Shown here piece after piece: positions 17,314-26,718 of a stretch of 64,000 bases of DNA (the first letter of the stretch is position 1; every line of letters starts with the position of its first letter). The notes under the pieces were generated by a model that made no database searches, was not told the DNA's origin, and saw only the letters and a program-made list of their open reading frames with translations. Source of the stretch: Gordonia zhenghanii. GTDB taxonomy: Bacteria > Actinomycetota > Actinomycetes > Mycobacteriales > Mycobacteriaceae. The stretch lies in NCBI RefSeq assembly GCF_021738965.1, contig NZ_JAKKOQ010000012.1, forward strand, positions 124,001 through 188,000. The letters run 5' to 3'. The position numbers and the translations under genes were made by a program.

Positions 17314-17369
17314 TATCGAACGCCGTTCTATTGTATGGAACGCCGTTCGATAACCGAACGCTGTTCGAT
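17314..17369. promoter_or_regulatory. Triple operator GAACGCYGTTC between tetR and MFS gene
   Basis: Palindromic GAACGCCGTTC at 17318-17328 and 17338-17348, and GAACGCTGTTC at 17356-17366. Centre-to-centre spacing is 20 and 18 bases, so dimers would bind nearly the same face of the helix. Flanks also match (ATCGAACG...CGTTCTAT/GATA). Confidence 0.85.
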
Positions 17370-17386
17370 AGAGAGGAGGGGGTCCC

Positions 17387-18841
17387 ATGGCGACGACCAC
17401 TGAGGCCGCACCGACCCGCACGTACCCGTCCCTTCGCGCGGCCTGGATTCCGATGGCGGCCCTGTGTCTTGCCTTCTTCGTGGAGATGGTCGACAACACC
17501 CTGCTGACGATCGCGCTGCCGACCATCGGCCGCGACCTCGGCAGCGGGACGACCGCTCTGCAATGGGTCACCAGCGCCTATTCGCTGACCTTCGGCGGAC
17601 TGCTGCTGACGGCGGGGTCGATCGCCGACCGCTTCGGACGGCGACGCGTTCTGCTCGTCGGACTCGCGGCGTTCGGCCTGATCAGCCTGGCGGTCCTCGC
17701 GGTGTCGTCGACCGGCGGACTGATCGCGCTGCGCGCCGCGCTCGGAGTGGCCGCGGCCGCGATGGCGCCGATCACCAACTCGCTCGTCTTCCGCCTCTTC
17801 GATGACACGGCGCTGCGCATGCGCGCGATGACTGTGATGATCGTCGTCGGCATGAGTGGTTTCATTCTCGGTCCCGTACTCGGCGGCACGGCGCTGGCCC
17901 ACGTCGGGTGGGAATGGCTGCTTCTGGTGAACGCGCCGATCGCGCTCGCCGCCTGGGTAGGAGTTCGGGCCGGGGTGCAACCCGATCGTGCCGCGGACCT
18001 CACCGACGATCGACTCGATCTGCCGGGAGCGGTGCTGAGCATCGTCGCGATCGGGCTGGGCTGCTACATGCTGACCTCGGGCATCGAGCACGGCTGGGCG
18101 TCGGCGACGACGTTGGCAACCGCGGTCTGCGCGGCCGCCGCGCTCGGACTGTTCGTCTGGCACGAACGTCGTACGAAGCAGCCGATGCTCGACCTGCGGC
18201 TGTTCGCTGACGGCACGGTCCGCGGGGCCGTCATCGCGCAGATCGCGACGTCGATCGCGATGGCCGCGGTGATGTTCGGACTGATCTTGCACTTCCAGTA
18301 CGCGTACGGATGGAGCCCGATGAAAGCCGGGCTGGCCAACCTCCCATTGATCCTCACGATGGTCCTGGGCACGCCGCTCTCCGAATACCTCGTGAAGCAG
18401 TTCGGGCACCGGGTCGCGTGCCTGATCGGCGCCGTGTTCCTCGGCGGATCGATGGCGGGTCTGGCCTGGGGTGTCGACCACGGGTACCTCGTGATCGCAG
18501 GCTTCATGGTGACGCTCACGATCGGACTGCGGACCGTCATGACGATCGGCGCCGTCGCACTGATCGGTGCGATGCCCGAGAAGCGGACGTCGATGGGTGC
18601 TGCCCTCAACGACACCGCGCAGGAGGTCGGGACCAGTCTCGGGACGGCCATCGTCGGTACGCTCATCGCCGCGCTGGTGACGACGAGCCTTCCCGCGGGA
18701 GTGTGGAGTGACGACCTGGTCGCGTCGTTCTTCCACGGCGAGCGGATCGCCTACGCGGTCCTCGCCGTCGTCGTCGGCGTGATCGCGTTGTGGGGAGCGT
18801 CGACCCTCACGGACTCTCGGGAGGCGGACGAACACCCGTGA
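17387..18841 (+). CDS. MFS multidrug efflux transporter (DHA2 type)
   Basis: A 484-residue major facilitator protein of the EmrB/QacA 14-helix group. Visible signatures are the helix-1 motif FVEMVDNTLLTIALPTIGRDL, the loop 2-3 motif GSIADRFGRRRVLLVG, and motif C in GFILGPVLGG. It would export drugs or toxic organics by proton antiport. The ATG is preceded by GAGGAGGGGG and lies directly beside the triple operator. Its 3' end overlaps the end of the convergent HNH gene by 35 bases. Confidence 0.93.
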   Translation: MATTTEAAPTRTYPSLRAAWIPMAALCLAFFVEMVDNTLLTIALPTIGRDLGSGTTALQWVTSAYSLTFGGLLLTAGSIADRFGRRRVLLVGLAAFGLISLAVLAVSSTGGLIALRAALGVAAAAMAPITNSLVFRLFDDTALRMRAMTVMIVVGMSGFILGPVLGGTALAHVGWEWLLLVNAPIALAAWVGVRAGVQPDRAADLTDDRLDLPGAVLSIVAIGLGCYMLTSGIEHGWASATTLATAVCAAAALGLFVWHERRTKQPMLDLRLFADGTVRGAVIAQIATSIAMAAVMFGLILHFQYAYGWSPMKAGLANLPLILTMVLGTPLSEYLVKQFGHRVACLIGAVFLGGSMAGLAWGVDHGYLVIAGFMVTLTIGLRTVMTIGAVALIGAMPEKRTSMGAALNDTAQEVGTSLGTAIVGTLIAALVTTSLPAGVWSDDLVASFFHGERIAYAVLAVVVGVIALWGASTLTDSREADEHP

Positions 18842-19181
18842 GGTCCCGCACGATCAGCACATGCCGCTCCAAGAACAGTCGCTCGTTGTACTTCTTGCGC
18901 CGCATCCACGTCGTCAGCTCCGAATTGCACTTGCTGGCGTTGCACGAGCGGCACGCGGGCACGACGTTGTCGACCGTGTAGCGGCCGCCGCGGGAGATCG
19001 GCTGCATGCAGTCCTTCTGCAGACCGGGGCCGGGAGCCGCGCAGTAGGCGCACCCGCCCCAGGCGTCCTGCAATGCGGTCCACTGCTCATCGGTGAGATC
19101 GTGGTTCTGCGCGGCCATCCGGGTGCGGCGCCGCCGAGCGTAGCGGGCGGCGCGAGGACGTGGAGGCACGAGTGCAACCAT
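18807..19181 (-). CDS. HNH endonuclease-domain protein
   Basis: A 124-residue protein with an Arg-rich N-terminus (about 1-22) and an HNH-type zinc finger: CAYC (about residues 47-50), then DCMQPISRGGRYTVDNVVPACRSCNASK with its second Cys pair. The usual first histidine of the H-N-H core is replaced in the DCMQPIS segment, so catalytic activity is uncertain. The role is unknown; such small HNH genes are common in Mycobacteriales chromosomes. It is divergent from the ABC-F gene (6 bases between start codons) and overlaps the MFS gene tail-to-tail. Confidence 0.75.
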   Translation of the reverse strand: MVALVPPRPRAARYARRRRTRMAAQNHDLTDEQWTALQDAWGGCAYCAAPGPGLQKDCMQPISRGGRYTVDNVVPACRSCNASKCNSELTTWMRRKKYNERLFLERHVLIVRDLTGVRPPPESP

Positions 19182-19187
19182 ATGTGA

Positions 19188-20840
<1,653 letters not shown>

Positions 20841-20852
20841 GACGCAGCCGCC

Positions 20853-22358
20853 TCAGAGCAGGCGGACGACCATCGGCTCGGCGCCCGCAGTGCGCATCGG
20901 CGAGATCTTGACCGACGAACCCGACTGCGGAGCCTCGAGCATGGTTCCGTCGCCGAGAACGAGGGCGACGTGCTGCGTTCCGCCGGGACCGTAGAAGATC
21001 ATGTCGCCGCGCTTGGCTTCCGACAGCGGGAACTGCGGACCGGACGTGTACTGGTATCCCGAGTACTTCGGCAGATCGATGCCGACGCCTGCGAAGCCGT
21101 AGACCATGAGGCCTGAGCAGTCGAAGCCGACCTTCTGGTAGTCGCCGTAGCTGTCGGCGACGCCGCCGTCGCGCACGCCTAGCGTCGGGCCGTTCGCGTC
21201 GCCGCCGCCCCACGAGTACGGGACACCCAACTGCGACTTCATCCGGTTCACGACCACCTCGATGGCCTGCGGGCCACGTAGGCCGGGACGGATCGCGCCG
21301 CCGCCTTGGCCGCTGAACAGGGAGCCGAGGGAGCCGTTTCCGAGGCGGGTGAACGTGTTGCCCTCGCCCTGTCCGAACGGGCTGGTCCCACCGATTCCGA
21401 TCTCGTCGAGGAGCTTGGAATGCGGGATCTGTTGCTGGCCGACGAGGCTGGCGAGCAGCGACTGGCCGGTGTCGGTGGCGAGCTTGGCTGCGGCCTGCGC
21501 GGCCTGAGCCGCTACATCATCGCCTTCGACGGGCTTGGCGGGAATCGCATCGATCGCGCGCGAGAGTCCGTCAGTGGCCTCCTTCGGGACACCGGGGATC
21601 AATGGTCGCTGCGGTGCCCCCGGCGTCGTGGTCCGCGATTTCGGTGCGGTGGCCGCCGACTTGCCGCGGAGCTTCGCGAGGCGGGCTGCCAGCGCGTCCC
21701 GCTGCTGCAGAAGATCTGTCCGCTTGGTCTGCTGATCGCGCATCGCCTGCTGGGCCGCGCGGTACGCGGAGACTGCGTCGTCGCGGCGGTCGGACGCATC
21801 CTGCGCCGAGGCGACGCTCTGCCGCTTGGTGATCTCGGTAGCGGCGACACGGTTGGCCTGCTGGTTACGGGCCACCTGCAGTTTTCGGATCACGCGTTGC
21901 TGCTGGCCGGTGACGCGCTCGACGGCGGACATCTGTTCGAGGACCTTGTCCGGGTCGTCGGAGGCCACGTACTTGGTCATCGCCCCGCGATTGTTTCCCT
22001 GGCGGTACACCGAGCGCACGAACGAGTCGAAGTCGCGCTGGGCGCGCTCGACCTCTCCGCTGACCTTATTCAACGACGACTTCGCTCCGCTGTTGGCCTT
22101 GACCGCCAACTGGCGCGCGGCGACCGCGTTCTGGAAGTCGACGAGCGCCTTGTTCACGCCCTCCTGTCGGGTGGCGACGGCATCGGACAGGTTTGTCAAC
22201 GTCTGGTCGACGTCGGCGATCTGATTGATCACCGACGCGACCGGATTGGCTTTGCTGGGCTCGGCGACGGCGGGGCCGGCGGCGAGCATCGCGGCCAGGA
22301 GCGCTGCTCCCGCAGTGGTGCTGCGCGCAGCCCACCGCGTGCGCGGATCAACTCGCAT
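20853..22358 (-). CDS. ripA: NlpC/P60 peptidoglycan hydrolase, RipA-like
   Basis: A 501-residue secreted cell-wall hydrolase. The signal peptide spans about residues 1-32 (AALLAAMLAAGPAVA-EP), then a long coiled-coil region (about 40-230), a Ser/Thr/Pro-rich linker, and a C-terminal NlpC/P60 domain (about 375-501) with catalytic Cys in GFDCSGLMVYG, His in TQHVALVLG and Glu in MLEAPQSG. This is the architecture and triad of mycobacterial RipA, a D,L-endopeptidase required for daughter-cell separation. The symbol rests on similarity of architecture. A palindrome AATAAC-N6-GTTATT lies at 22453-22470 in the leader. Confidence 0.9.
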   Translation of the reverse strand: MRVDPRTRWAARSTTAGAALLAAMLAAGPAVAEPSKANPVASVINQIADVDQTLTNLSDAVATRQEGVNKALVDFQNAVAARQLAVKANSGAKSSLNKVSGEVERAQRDFDSFVRSVYRQGNNRGAMTKYVASDDPDKVLEQMSAVERVTGQQQRVIRKLQVARNQQANRVAATEITKRQSVASAQDASDRRDDAVSAYRAAQQAMRDQQTKRTDLLQQRDALAARLAKLRGKSAATAPKSRTTTPGAPQRPLIPGVPKEATDGLSRAIDAIPAKPVEGDDVAAQAAQAAAKLATDTGQSLLASLVGQQQIPHSKLLDEIGIGGTSPFGQGEGNTFTRLGNGSLGSLFSGQGGGAIRPGLRGPQAIEVVVNRMKSQLGVPYSWGGGDANGPTLGVRDGGVADSYGDYQKVGFDCSGLMVYGFAGVGIDLPKYSGYQYTSGPQFPLSEAKRGDMIFYGPGGTQHVALVLGDGTMLEAPQSGSSVKISPMRTAGAEPMVVRLL

Positions 22359-22452
22359 CTGACGTGCACTTCCTTAACATCTATCCCCCTCGTAACACGA
22401 GTGTCTTCTGCACCGTACGTCACAGTGACGGGTTGTGAAACCCGAGGAGGTG

Positions 22453-22470
22453 AATAACAGAGTTGTTATT
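22453..22470. promoter_or_regulatory. Palindrome AATAAC-N6-GTTATT in ripA leader
   Basis: Perfect 6-bp arms about 95 bases upstream of the ripA-like start in an AT-rich patch. It could be an operator or overlap the promoter. Just downstream, CGGGTTTCACAACCCG can form a small hairpin. Confidence 0.4.
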
Positions 22471-22514
22471 AGAAGTGAAGGTCGGATCGAACGGATCCGT
22501 AATGGGATGCGGTG

Positions 22515-23156
22515 TCAGGCTTCGCTTGGGTGAAACCGCTTCACCCGATGCAGCGTGTTCTTGTCGGTGTGATGCATCGTGACTCCGGCGGCGACCAGTC
22601 GCAGGGTGAGGTCCGAGGTGTAGCTGAAGGTCTCGTCGTCGACGATGGTGAACGAACTGGTGAAGTCCTTGATCTCCGCGCGCTCCATCAGATACTTGTT
22701 CTGCAGGATTCCGTACGACGGGTCACCCGGCTTCGCATCGAAGTGGAGTTCCCGATCGTGCGGGCCTGCGTCGCTTCCCGCCAGGATCGCGATTCCGCGG
22801 CCGAACACGACGTTGCGCATCACCTGGCCGTTGATCTTGTCCCACAGCAGGAAGCCGATCTCGTCGTGGAACGGGTCCATTCCCTCCTCGCCGTGCCGCC
22901 ATGCGGTCATCGAGTAGTTCAGGCCCCACAGGGTCTGCTGTCCGTTCTCTTGGACCGGGATCGGCGAGAACGAGGCCTTCTCGAAGTACGACGTGTGGCT
23001 CGTCTCATCGTCGTCGTTGTGGTACGAGAGGTCCACTCCGATATCGCCCTCCCACTCGCCGACCAGCGGAGTCAGCGGGCCGAGCTTCTGTGGGCCGCGG
23101 ATCTCGCTGAGGTCGGGGGTCTCGGGGGTCTCGGGGGTCTCGGCGGTGGTGGTCAT
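22515..23156 (-). CDS. Nitrobindin-like heme-binding beta-barrel protein
   Basis: A 213-residue protein of the FABP-like/nitrobindin (THAP4 C-terminal) family. The hallmark LTPLVGEWEGDIGV is at about residues 30-43 (family pattern GxWxGxG), and histidines are available near the C-terminus (TMHHTDKNTLHRVK) as possible heme ligands. Mycobacterial nitrobindin isomerises peroxynitrite to nitrate. The ATG at 23156 follows GGAGACACC. The N-terminal ETPETPETPD tract comes from a short DNA repeat (TCGGGGGTC units at about 23108-23142). A MarR gene lies upstream on the same strand, with a perfect operator between. Confidence 0.82.
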   Translation of the reverse strand: MTTTAETPETPETPDLSEIRGPQKLGPLTPLVGEWEGDIGVDLSYHNDDDETSHTSYFEKASFSPIPVQENGQQTLWGLNYSMTAWRHGEEGMDPFHDEIGFLLWDKINGQVMRNVVFGRGIAILAGSDAGPHDRELHFDAKPGDPSYGILQNKYLMERAEIKDFTSSFTIVDDETFSYTSDLTLRLVAAGVTMHHTDKNTLHRVKRFHPSEA

Positions 23157-23239
23157 GGTGTCTCCAATCGTCTGGGGTCGCATCCGTCTGGGCTGACGTT
23201 CGCGCGGCTGCGGGACATGCCGCTAGGGCACGCCTAATG

Positions 23240-23264
23240 CAAGTCTTGCATAACGCAAGACTTG
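23240..23264. promoter_or_regulatory. MarR-type operator CAAGTCTTGC-N5-GCAAGACTTG
   Basis: Perfect 10-bp inverted repeat with 5-base spacer, 83 bases upstream of the nitrobindin-like start and 70 bases past the MarR stop. The TTGC-N5-GCAA centre is typical of MarR dimers. Confidence 0.75.
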
Positions 23265-23334
23265 AATCACGCGAAGCGAACGTCCGTCGCAGATTGCGAC
23301 GGACGTGGTCAGCGTGGTGGGGAGGCGGGCCGGT

Positions 23335-23823
23335 TCACAGCGGGAGGTGACGACGCGACTCGTGGTCGTCGTCGCCGGTGTCGAGTGCCTCGTGCAGCGT
23401 ACGAAGCGCGTCGGCGCATGCTGCGCGCTGCTGCGGGTCCAGGCTGTCGAGGGCCGTGGACAGCTCGTGCCGACGACGGTCGACGACCTGCTGGACGGAC
23501 CGACGCCCGGCGTCGGTCAGCTGCAGTGTCACCACGCTTCGATTCGTGGAGTCGATGCTCCGGACGAGATGGCCGGACGTGTGCAGGCGGTCCGCGAGCC
23601 GGGTCACCGACGACCCCACGATGCCGAGTGCCCGCGCGCAGGTCACCGAACTGGATGGCCCCAGTTCGTGCAGGGCCAGGAGCAGCCGGAACTGGGGGAG
23701 TGAGATGTCGAGACTGTCGACGCTGCGCAGCGCCAGCCCGACGAGATCGCGCGTCGCGGACTCGAATGCGAGCACCTCGTCGAACGATGCTCCCGCCTGT
23801 GACTTGGCCCGGTCGTCGTCCAC
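23335..23823 (-). CDS. MarR-family transcriptional regulator
   Basis: A 162-residue winged-helix regulator. Family features are LPQFRLLLALHELGPSSSVTCARALGIVGSSVTRLADRLHTSGHLVRS (helices 2-4, about residues 42-90) followed by the wing NRSVVTLQLTDAGR. The start is taken as the GTG at 23823 (VDDDRAKSQ); an ATG at 23913 would add 30 poorly conserved residues. The gene is divergent from the acyltransferase gene and precedes the nitrobindin-like gene, whose promoter carries a perfect MarR-like palindrome. A role in oxidative or nitrosative stress sensing is inference. No cysteine suited to thiol sensing is prominent except one in the HTH (TCARAL). Confidence 0.85.
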   Translation of the reverse strand: MDDDRAKSQAGASFDEVLAFESATRDLVGLALRSVDSLDISLPQFRLLLALHELGPSSSVTCARALGIVGSSVTRLADRLHTSGHLVRSIDSTNRSVVTLQLTDAGRRSVQQVVDRRRHELSTALDSLDPQQRAACADALRTLHEALDTGDDDHESRRHLPL

Positions 23824-23987
23824 TCCGCGAGTATTGCACGCGGCGCGCCGATCAGTTTCCTGTGTGTGGTTCCCAGGTTCGGTCCGTAGACTCACGCCCC
23901 GGGGCGAGGGCATGGGGTGCTCGAGGTGTACTCAGATGCATCTTGAGCGTGTATTGGGTGCATTTGGGACTCGCGGAGGTGTCGACT

Positions 23988-25268
23988 TTGGAGCAGACCG
24001 TCGAAGGGGCGGAGCGTGTGAGGACTGGCGACGGGCAGACCGTCGTCGATGAACGCACGGCAGCGCCGCCGCGCCCGGCCCGACAACGTGCACTGACCGC
24101 CGACTTCGTTCGCGTCGTGCTGTTCGCAGGCGTCGTCGTGGCGCACAGCGTCGCCAAGATCAACACTGACCCAGACGTCTTTCGGTCCGCGCAATTGGTC
24201 GGGACCCTCCTGCACGTCACCCGATACGGTTTCGTCGCAGTCACCCTGTTCGTCCTGGTACTGAGCATGCGCGGGCGCACGATGAGCCCGGTCCAGTTCT
24301 GGCGACGACGATTCGGCCTGATCGTCGCTCCCTATCTCGTGTGGACCATTGTCTACACGACTGTCGACCATCTCGTCATCGAAGGCAATCCGTTTCCGTC
24401 GCCCGGGCGGTTCCTGCAGGACATGGGTTTCGCGATCATCTCCGGAACCGGCAAGTATCAGCTGTACTTCCTTCTCATCTCGATGCAGATCTACCTGTTC
24501 TTCCCAGTGATCTCGTGGGTCATCGATCGGACGATGAACCGGCCGTGGTCGGTGCTCTCGGCGGCGGCGGCCATCCAGATCCTCGTGTTCGTGACATACC
24601 AATGGCTGCCTCGCCCCAGTGGGTATGCCTGGGATCAGGTGTACGAGCACGCGTGGAAGTCGCTCCCGATGTACACGCTGTTCGTCGCGATCGGCGCACT
24701 CACCGCGGTACACCTCGACCGGATTCAGGCGTGGTTGCGCGCTCACGTCGTCCCCGTCGTTATCGCCTGCCTGATCGGCACGTCGGCGAGCGTCGCCGTC
24801 TACCTGTGGATGACCGCTCCCGGCGACGTCCCGTGGCAGGCCACCACTCCGTGGAACCCGCCGCTTCTGCTGTGGCTGGTCAGCGGAGTCGTTCTGCTGT
24901 GGCTCGTGGCAATGGGCTGGGACGGACTCCGCACCAGCGGGCGCAAGGTCGGCGCCCGGGCGGTCTCGTACGCGACGATCCGAGCCTTCGGTGTCTTCGC
25001 GGTCCACCCGCTGATCCTCGACCTCCTGGAACGAGTCGGGTTCTACAACGAGTTGGACGCGTGGTTCCCGAGCTCGGCAGCCACCCGCACCGCCATTCTG
25101 GTGATCGTGGTGCTCGCGGTGTCGCTGGTCGTGGTCGATCTGCTGCTGCGCACTCCTGCTGCGAAGTGGCTGGTCGCGCGCGACCGGATCCCGCTCAGTA
25201 GAAACCCGACAGTGAAGAGCCTGATGGAGAAGAGCCCGCTGGGCAAGAAGAAGGTCTCGACCGAATGA
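23988..25268 (+). CDS. Acyltransferase 3-family integral membrane protein
   Basis: A protein of about 426 residues with roughly ten transmembrane helices, resembling the acyltransferase-3 family (OafA/NodX type) that O-acylates cell-envelope polysaccharides or glycolipids. It begins with a polar tail, then RALTADFVRVVLFAGVVVAHS, the position of the family's first helix and histidine. Helices alternate to about residue 395, followed by a Lys-rich tail. I chose the TTG at 23988 because GGAGG lies 8 bases upstream; GTGs at 23979 and 24018 are alternatives. Its stop overlaps the next start (ATGA). Confidence 0.8.
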   Translation: MEQTVEGAERVRTGDGQTVVDERTAAPPRPARQRALTADFVRVVLFAGVVVAHSVAKINTDPDVFRSAQLVGTLLHVTRYGFVAVTLFVLVLSMRGRTMSPVQFWRRRFGLIVAPYLVWTIVYTTVDHLVIEGNPFPSPGRFLQDMGFAIISGTGKYQLYFLLISMQIYLFFPVISWVIDRTMNRPWSVLSAAAAIQILVFVTYQWLPRPSGYAWDQVYEHAWKSLPMYTLFVAIGALTAVHLDRIQAWLRAHVVPVVIACLIGTSASVAVYLWMTAPGDVPWQATTPWNPPLLLWLVSGVVLLWLVAMGWDGLRTSGRKVGARAVSYATIRAFGVFAVHPLILDLLERVGFYNELDAWFPSSAATRTAILVIVVLAVSLVVVDLLLRTPAAKWLVARDRIPLSRNPTVKSLMEKSPLGKKKVSTE

Positions 25269-25594
25269 TCGTCGCGTTCTCCGTCGCCCCGTCCGGGGCG
25301 CCGTCCGACCCGTCCGTGACACAGTCGGCAACCGATCAAGCGAGCGTCCACGAGGCGGTCGCCGCGGCAGTGCGGATCGTCCGGGAATCCGGACTTCCCA
25401 ACCGGACGAGCGCCATGTTCACCGAGATCGAAGGCGACTGGGACGAAGTGATGGACGTCGTGCGACGGGCCACCGACGAGGCCGGCCGTTACGGATCGCG
25501 CGTCTCGCTGGTCCTCAAGGCCGATATCCGTCCGGGACACACCGGCGAGATCGACGGCAAGCTCGACCGCGTCGAGAAGGCTCTCGGGCGCTAG
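25265..25594 (+). CDS. Thiamine-binding-type (MTH1187/YkoF-like) small protein
   Basis: A 109-residue ferredoxin-like-fold protein of the MTH1187/YkoF family (former DUF77), members of which bind thiamine or related pyrimidines in the cytoplasm. The family sequence order is visible: VAFSVAPSG..., SVHEAVAAAVRIVRESGLPN, the TSAMFTEIEGDWDEVMDVVRRA segment and a final SLVLKADIR strand. It overlaps the acyltransferase stop by 4 bases, so it is co-translated. No thiamine-biosynthesis gene is nearby, so its link to the acyltransferase is unexplained. Confidence 0.78.
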   Translation: MIVAFSVAPSGAPSDPSVTQSATDQASVHEAVAAAVRIVRESGLPNRTSAMFTEIEGDWDEVMDVVRRATDEAGRYGSRVSLVLKADIRPGHTGEIDGKLDRVEKALGR

Positions 25595-25610
25595 ATTCGG
25601 CGCGAACCCG

Positions 25611-25733
25611 TCAGCCCTGACGGCCCTTGAATCGCGGGTTCTTCTTATTGATGACGACCGTTCTTCCGCGTCGTCGGACGAGTTGTGCGCCGGGCTGATT
25701 CTTGAGCGAGCGGAGCGAGTTCCGTACCTTCAT
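25611..25733 (-). CDS. rpmJ: 50S ribosomal protein L36, zinc-free paralogue
   Basis: A 40-residue L36 of the long type ([19 protein letters not shown]...). The sequence has no cysteine, so it lacks the CxxC zinc site of the standard L36. In many bacteria such zinc-free paralogues are repressed by Zur and replace the zinc form during zinc starvation. A candidate Zur-type box lies at 25750-25767, only 17 bases upstream of the start. The ATG is at 25733. The standard rpmJ, expected in the ribosomal operon, is not in this window. Confidence 0.93.
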   Translation of the reverse strand: MKVRNSLRSLKNQPGAQLVRRRGRTVVINKKNPRFKGRQG

Positions 25734-25749
25734 GCCCGCCACTCTAACG

Positions 25750-25767
25750 GTAATGACAATCGTTAAC
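25750..25767. promoter_or_regulatory. Candidate Zur-type operator upstream of rpmJ
   Basis: GTAATGACAATCGTTAAC is an imperfect palindrome (read on the minus strand as GTTAACGATTGTCATTAC) resembling actinobacterial Zur boxes of the TGANAATNATNNTCA kind. Placement in the rpmJ promoter supports it; the match is approximate. Confidence 0.45.
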
Positions 25768-25864
25768 AAAATGCGGTGGAGTGTGCGGCGTGCGCGGCGG
25801 TCGAGTCGGTAGCGTGAACAGTCGGGTGCGTTCGGCGTCTGTTCCATACCGACGAGAGGTGCCC

Positions 25865-26677
25865 GTGTCCGAAACCGCCGCCGATATCCGACTCGTGGTC
25901 TGCGACATGGACGGCACGCTGCTCGACGCCGACGGTGCGGTACCCGGCGACTTCTGGCCGCTCCTGCGTGAGATGACCGCCCGCGGAATCGCGTTCGTCC
26001 CCGCCAGCGGCAGGCAGTACCAGAGCCTCGCGCGGTTGTTCGAGGCATTCGACTCGACGCTGTCGTACGTCGCGGAGAACGGAGCCGTCGCCGTCCACAA
26101 CGGTGCACTGCTGCACGCATCGGCGATGGACCGCGCATTCGTGCGCCGTGCGATCCTCGCCGTCCGTGCAGCGAACGCCGAGGGCGCTCGGCTGGCCGCT
26201 GTCGTGTGCCGTGCCGACGGAGCCCTCATCGAGTCGACGAATCCAGCCTTCGCCGCCCACGCTGGGACCTATTGCGCGGTGCTCGACCAGGTGGACGACC
26301 TGACTGCGAACACGTCGGGCGTCGTCAAGATCGCGATCTACGACTTCGACGATGCGGCAGCGACCGCGGAGGGCGTCCTCGCACCGCTCGGCCGAGATCA
26401 TGCCCTCGTCGTGTCGGGCGCGCACTGGCTCGACATCACCGGATACGGCGTCCACAAGGCGGTCGGCGTCCGCCGACTCCAGGAGGAACTCGGAGTCGGC
26501 CCATCGCAGACGGCCGTCTTCGGCGACTATCTCAACGACCTGGAGATGCTCGACGCCGCCGACTACTCGTACGCGATGGCCAATGCGCACCCGGACGTGG
26601 CGGCCCGCGCCCGCTATCGCGCTCCGTCGAACGTCGACCACGGCGTGGTGACCGTGTTGACCGAACTGCTCACGTGA
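25865..26677 (+). CDS. HAD-superfamily (Cof-type, IIB) phosphatase
   Basis: A 270-residue Cof-like HAD hydrolase. Motif I is [12 protein letters not shown] (about residues 14-25), motif II is the Ser in FVPASGRQY (about 48), the motif III Lys is probably in [16 protein letters not shown] (about 200), and motif IV is [13 protein letters not shown] (about 220). A C2B-type cap lies between. The likely reaction is dephosphorylation of a sugar phosphate or flavin phosphate; the substrate is not predictable. I chose the GTG at 25865 ([17 protein letters not shown]) because GAGAGG lies 6 bases upstream; other GTG codons exist just before it. Confidence 0.88.
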   Translation: MSETAADIRLVVCDMDGTLLDADGAVPGDFWPLLREMTARGIAFVPASGRQYQSLARLFEAFDSTLSYVAENGAVAVHNGALLHASAMDRAFVRRAILAVRAANAEGARLAAVVCRADGALIESTNPAFAAHAGTYCAVLDQVDDLTANTSGVVKIAIYDFDDAAATAEGVLAPLGRDHALVVSGAHWLDITGYGVHKAVGVRRLQEELGVGPSQTAVFGDYLNDLEMLDAADYSYAMANAHPDVAARARYRAPSNVDHGVVTVLTELLT

Positions 26678-26718
26678 GCCTCGGTCCGACTGGCTCGAAT
26701 CCTCTAGGGTGCTAAGTC

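Noticed and set aside
17294..18835. N-terminal extension giving a 750-residue TetR
   Set aside because: The extension is antisense to the MFS gene and of shadow composition. The TetR proper begins at 17293 with a strong ribosome site.
22359..22514. Cyclic-di-AMP (ydaO-type) riboswitch before the ripA-like gene
   Set aside because: Such riboswitches precede some actinobacterial cell-wall hydrolase genes, but the gap is only about 150 bases and I could not find the conserved core; only small hairpins are visible.
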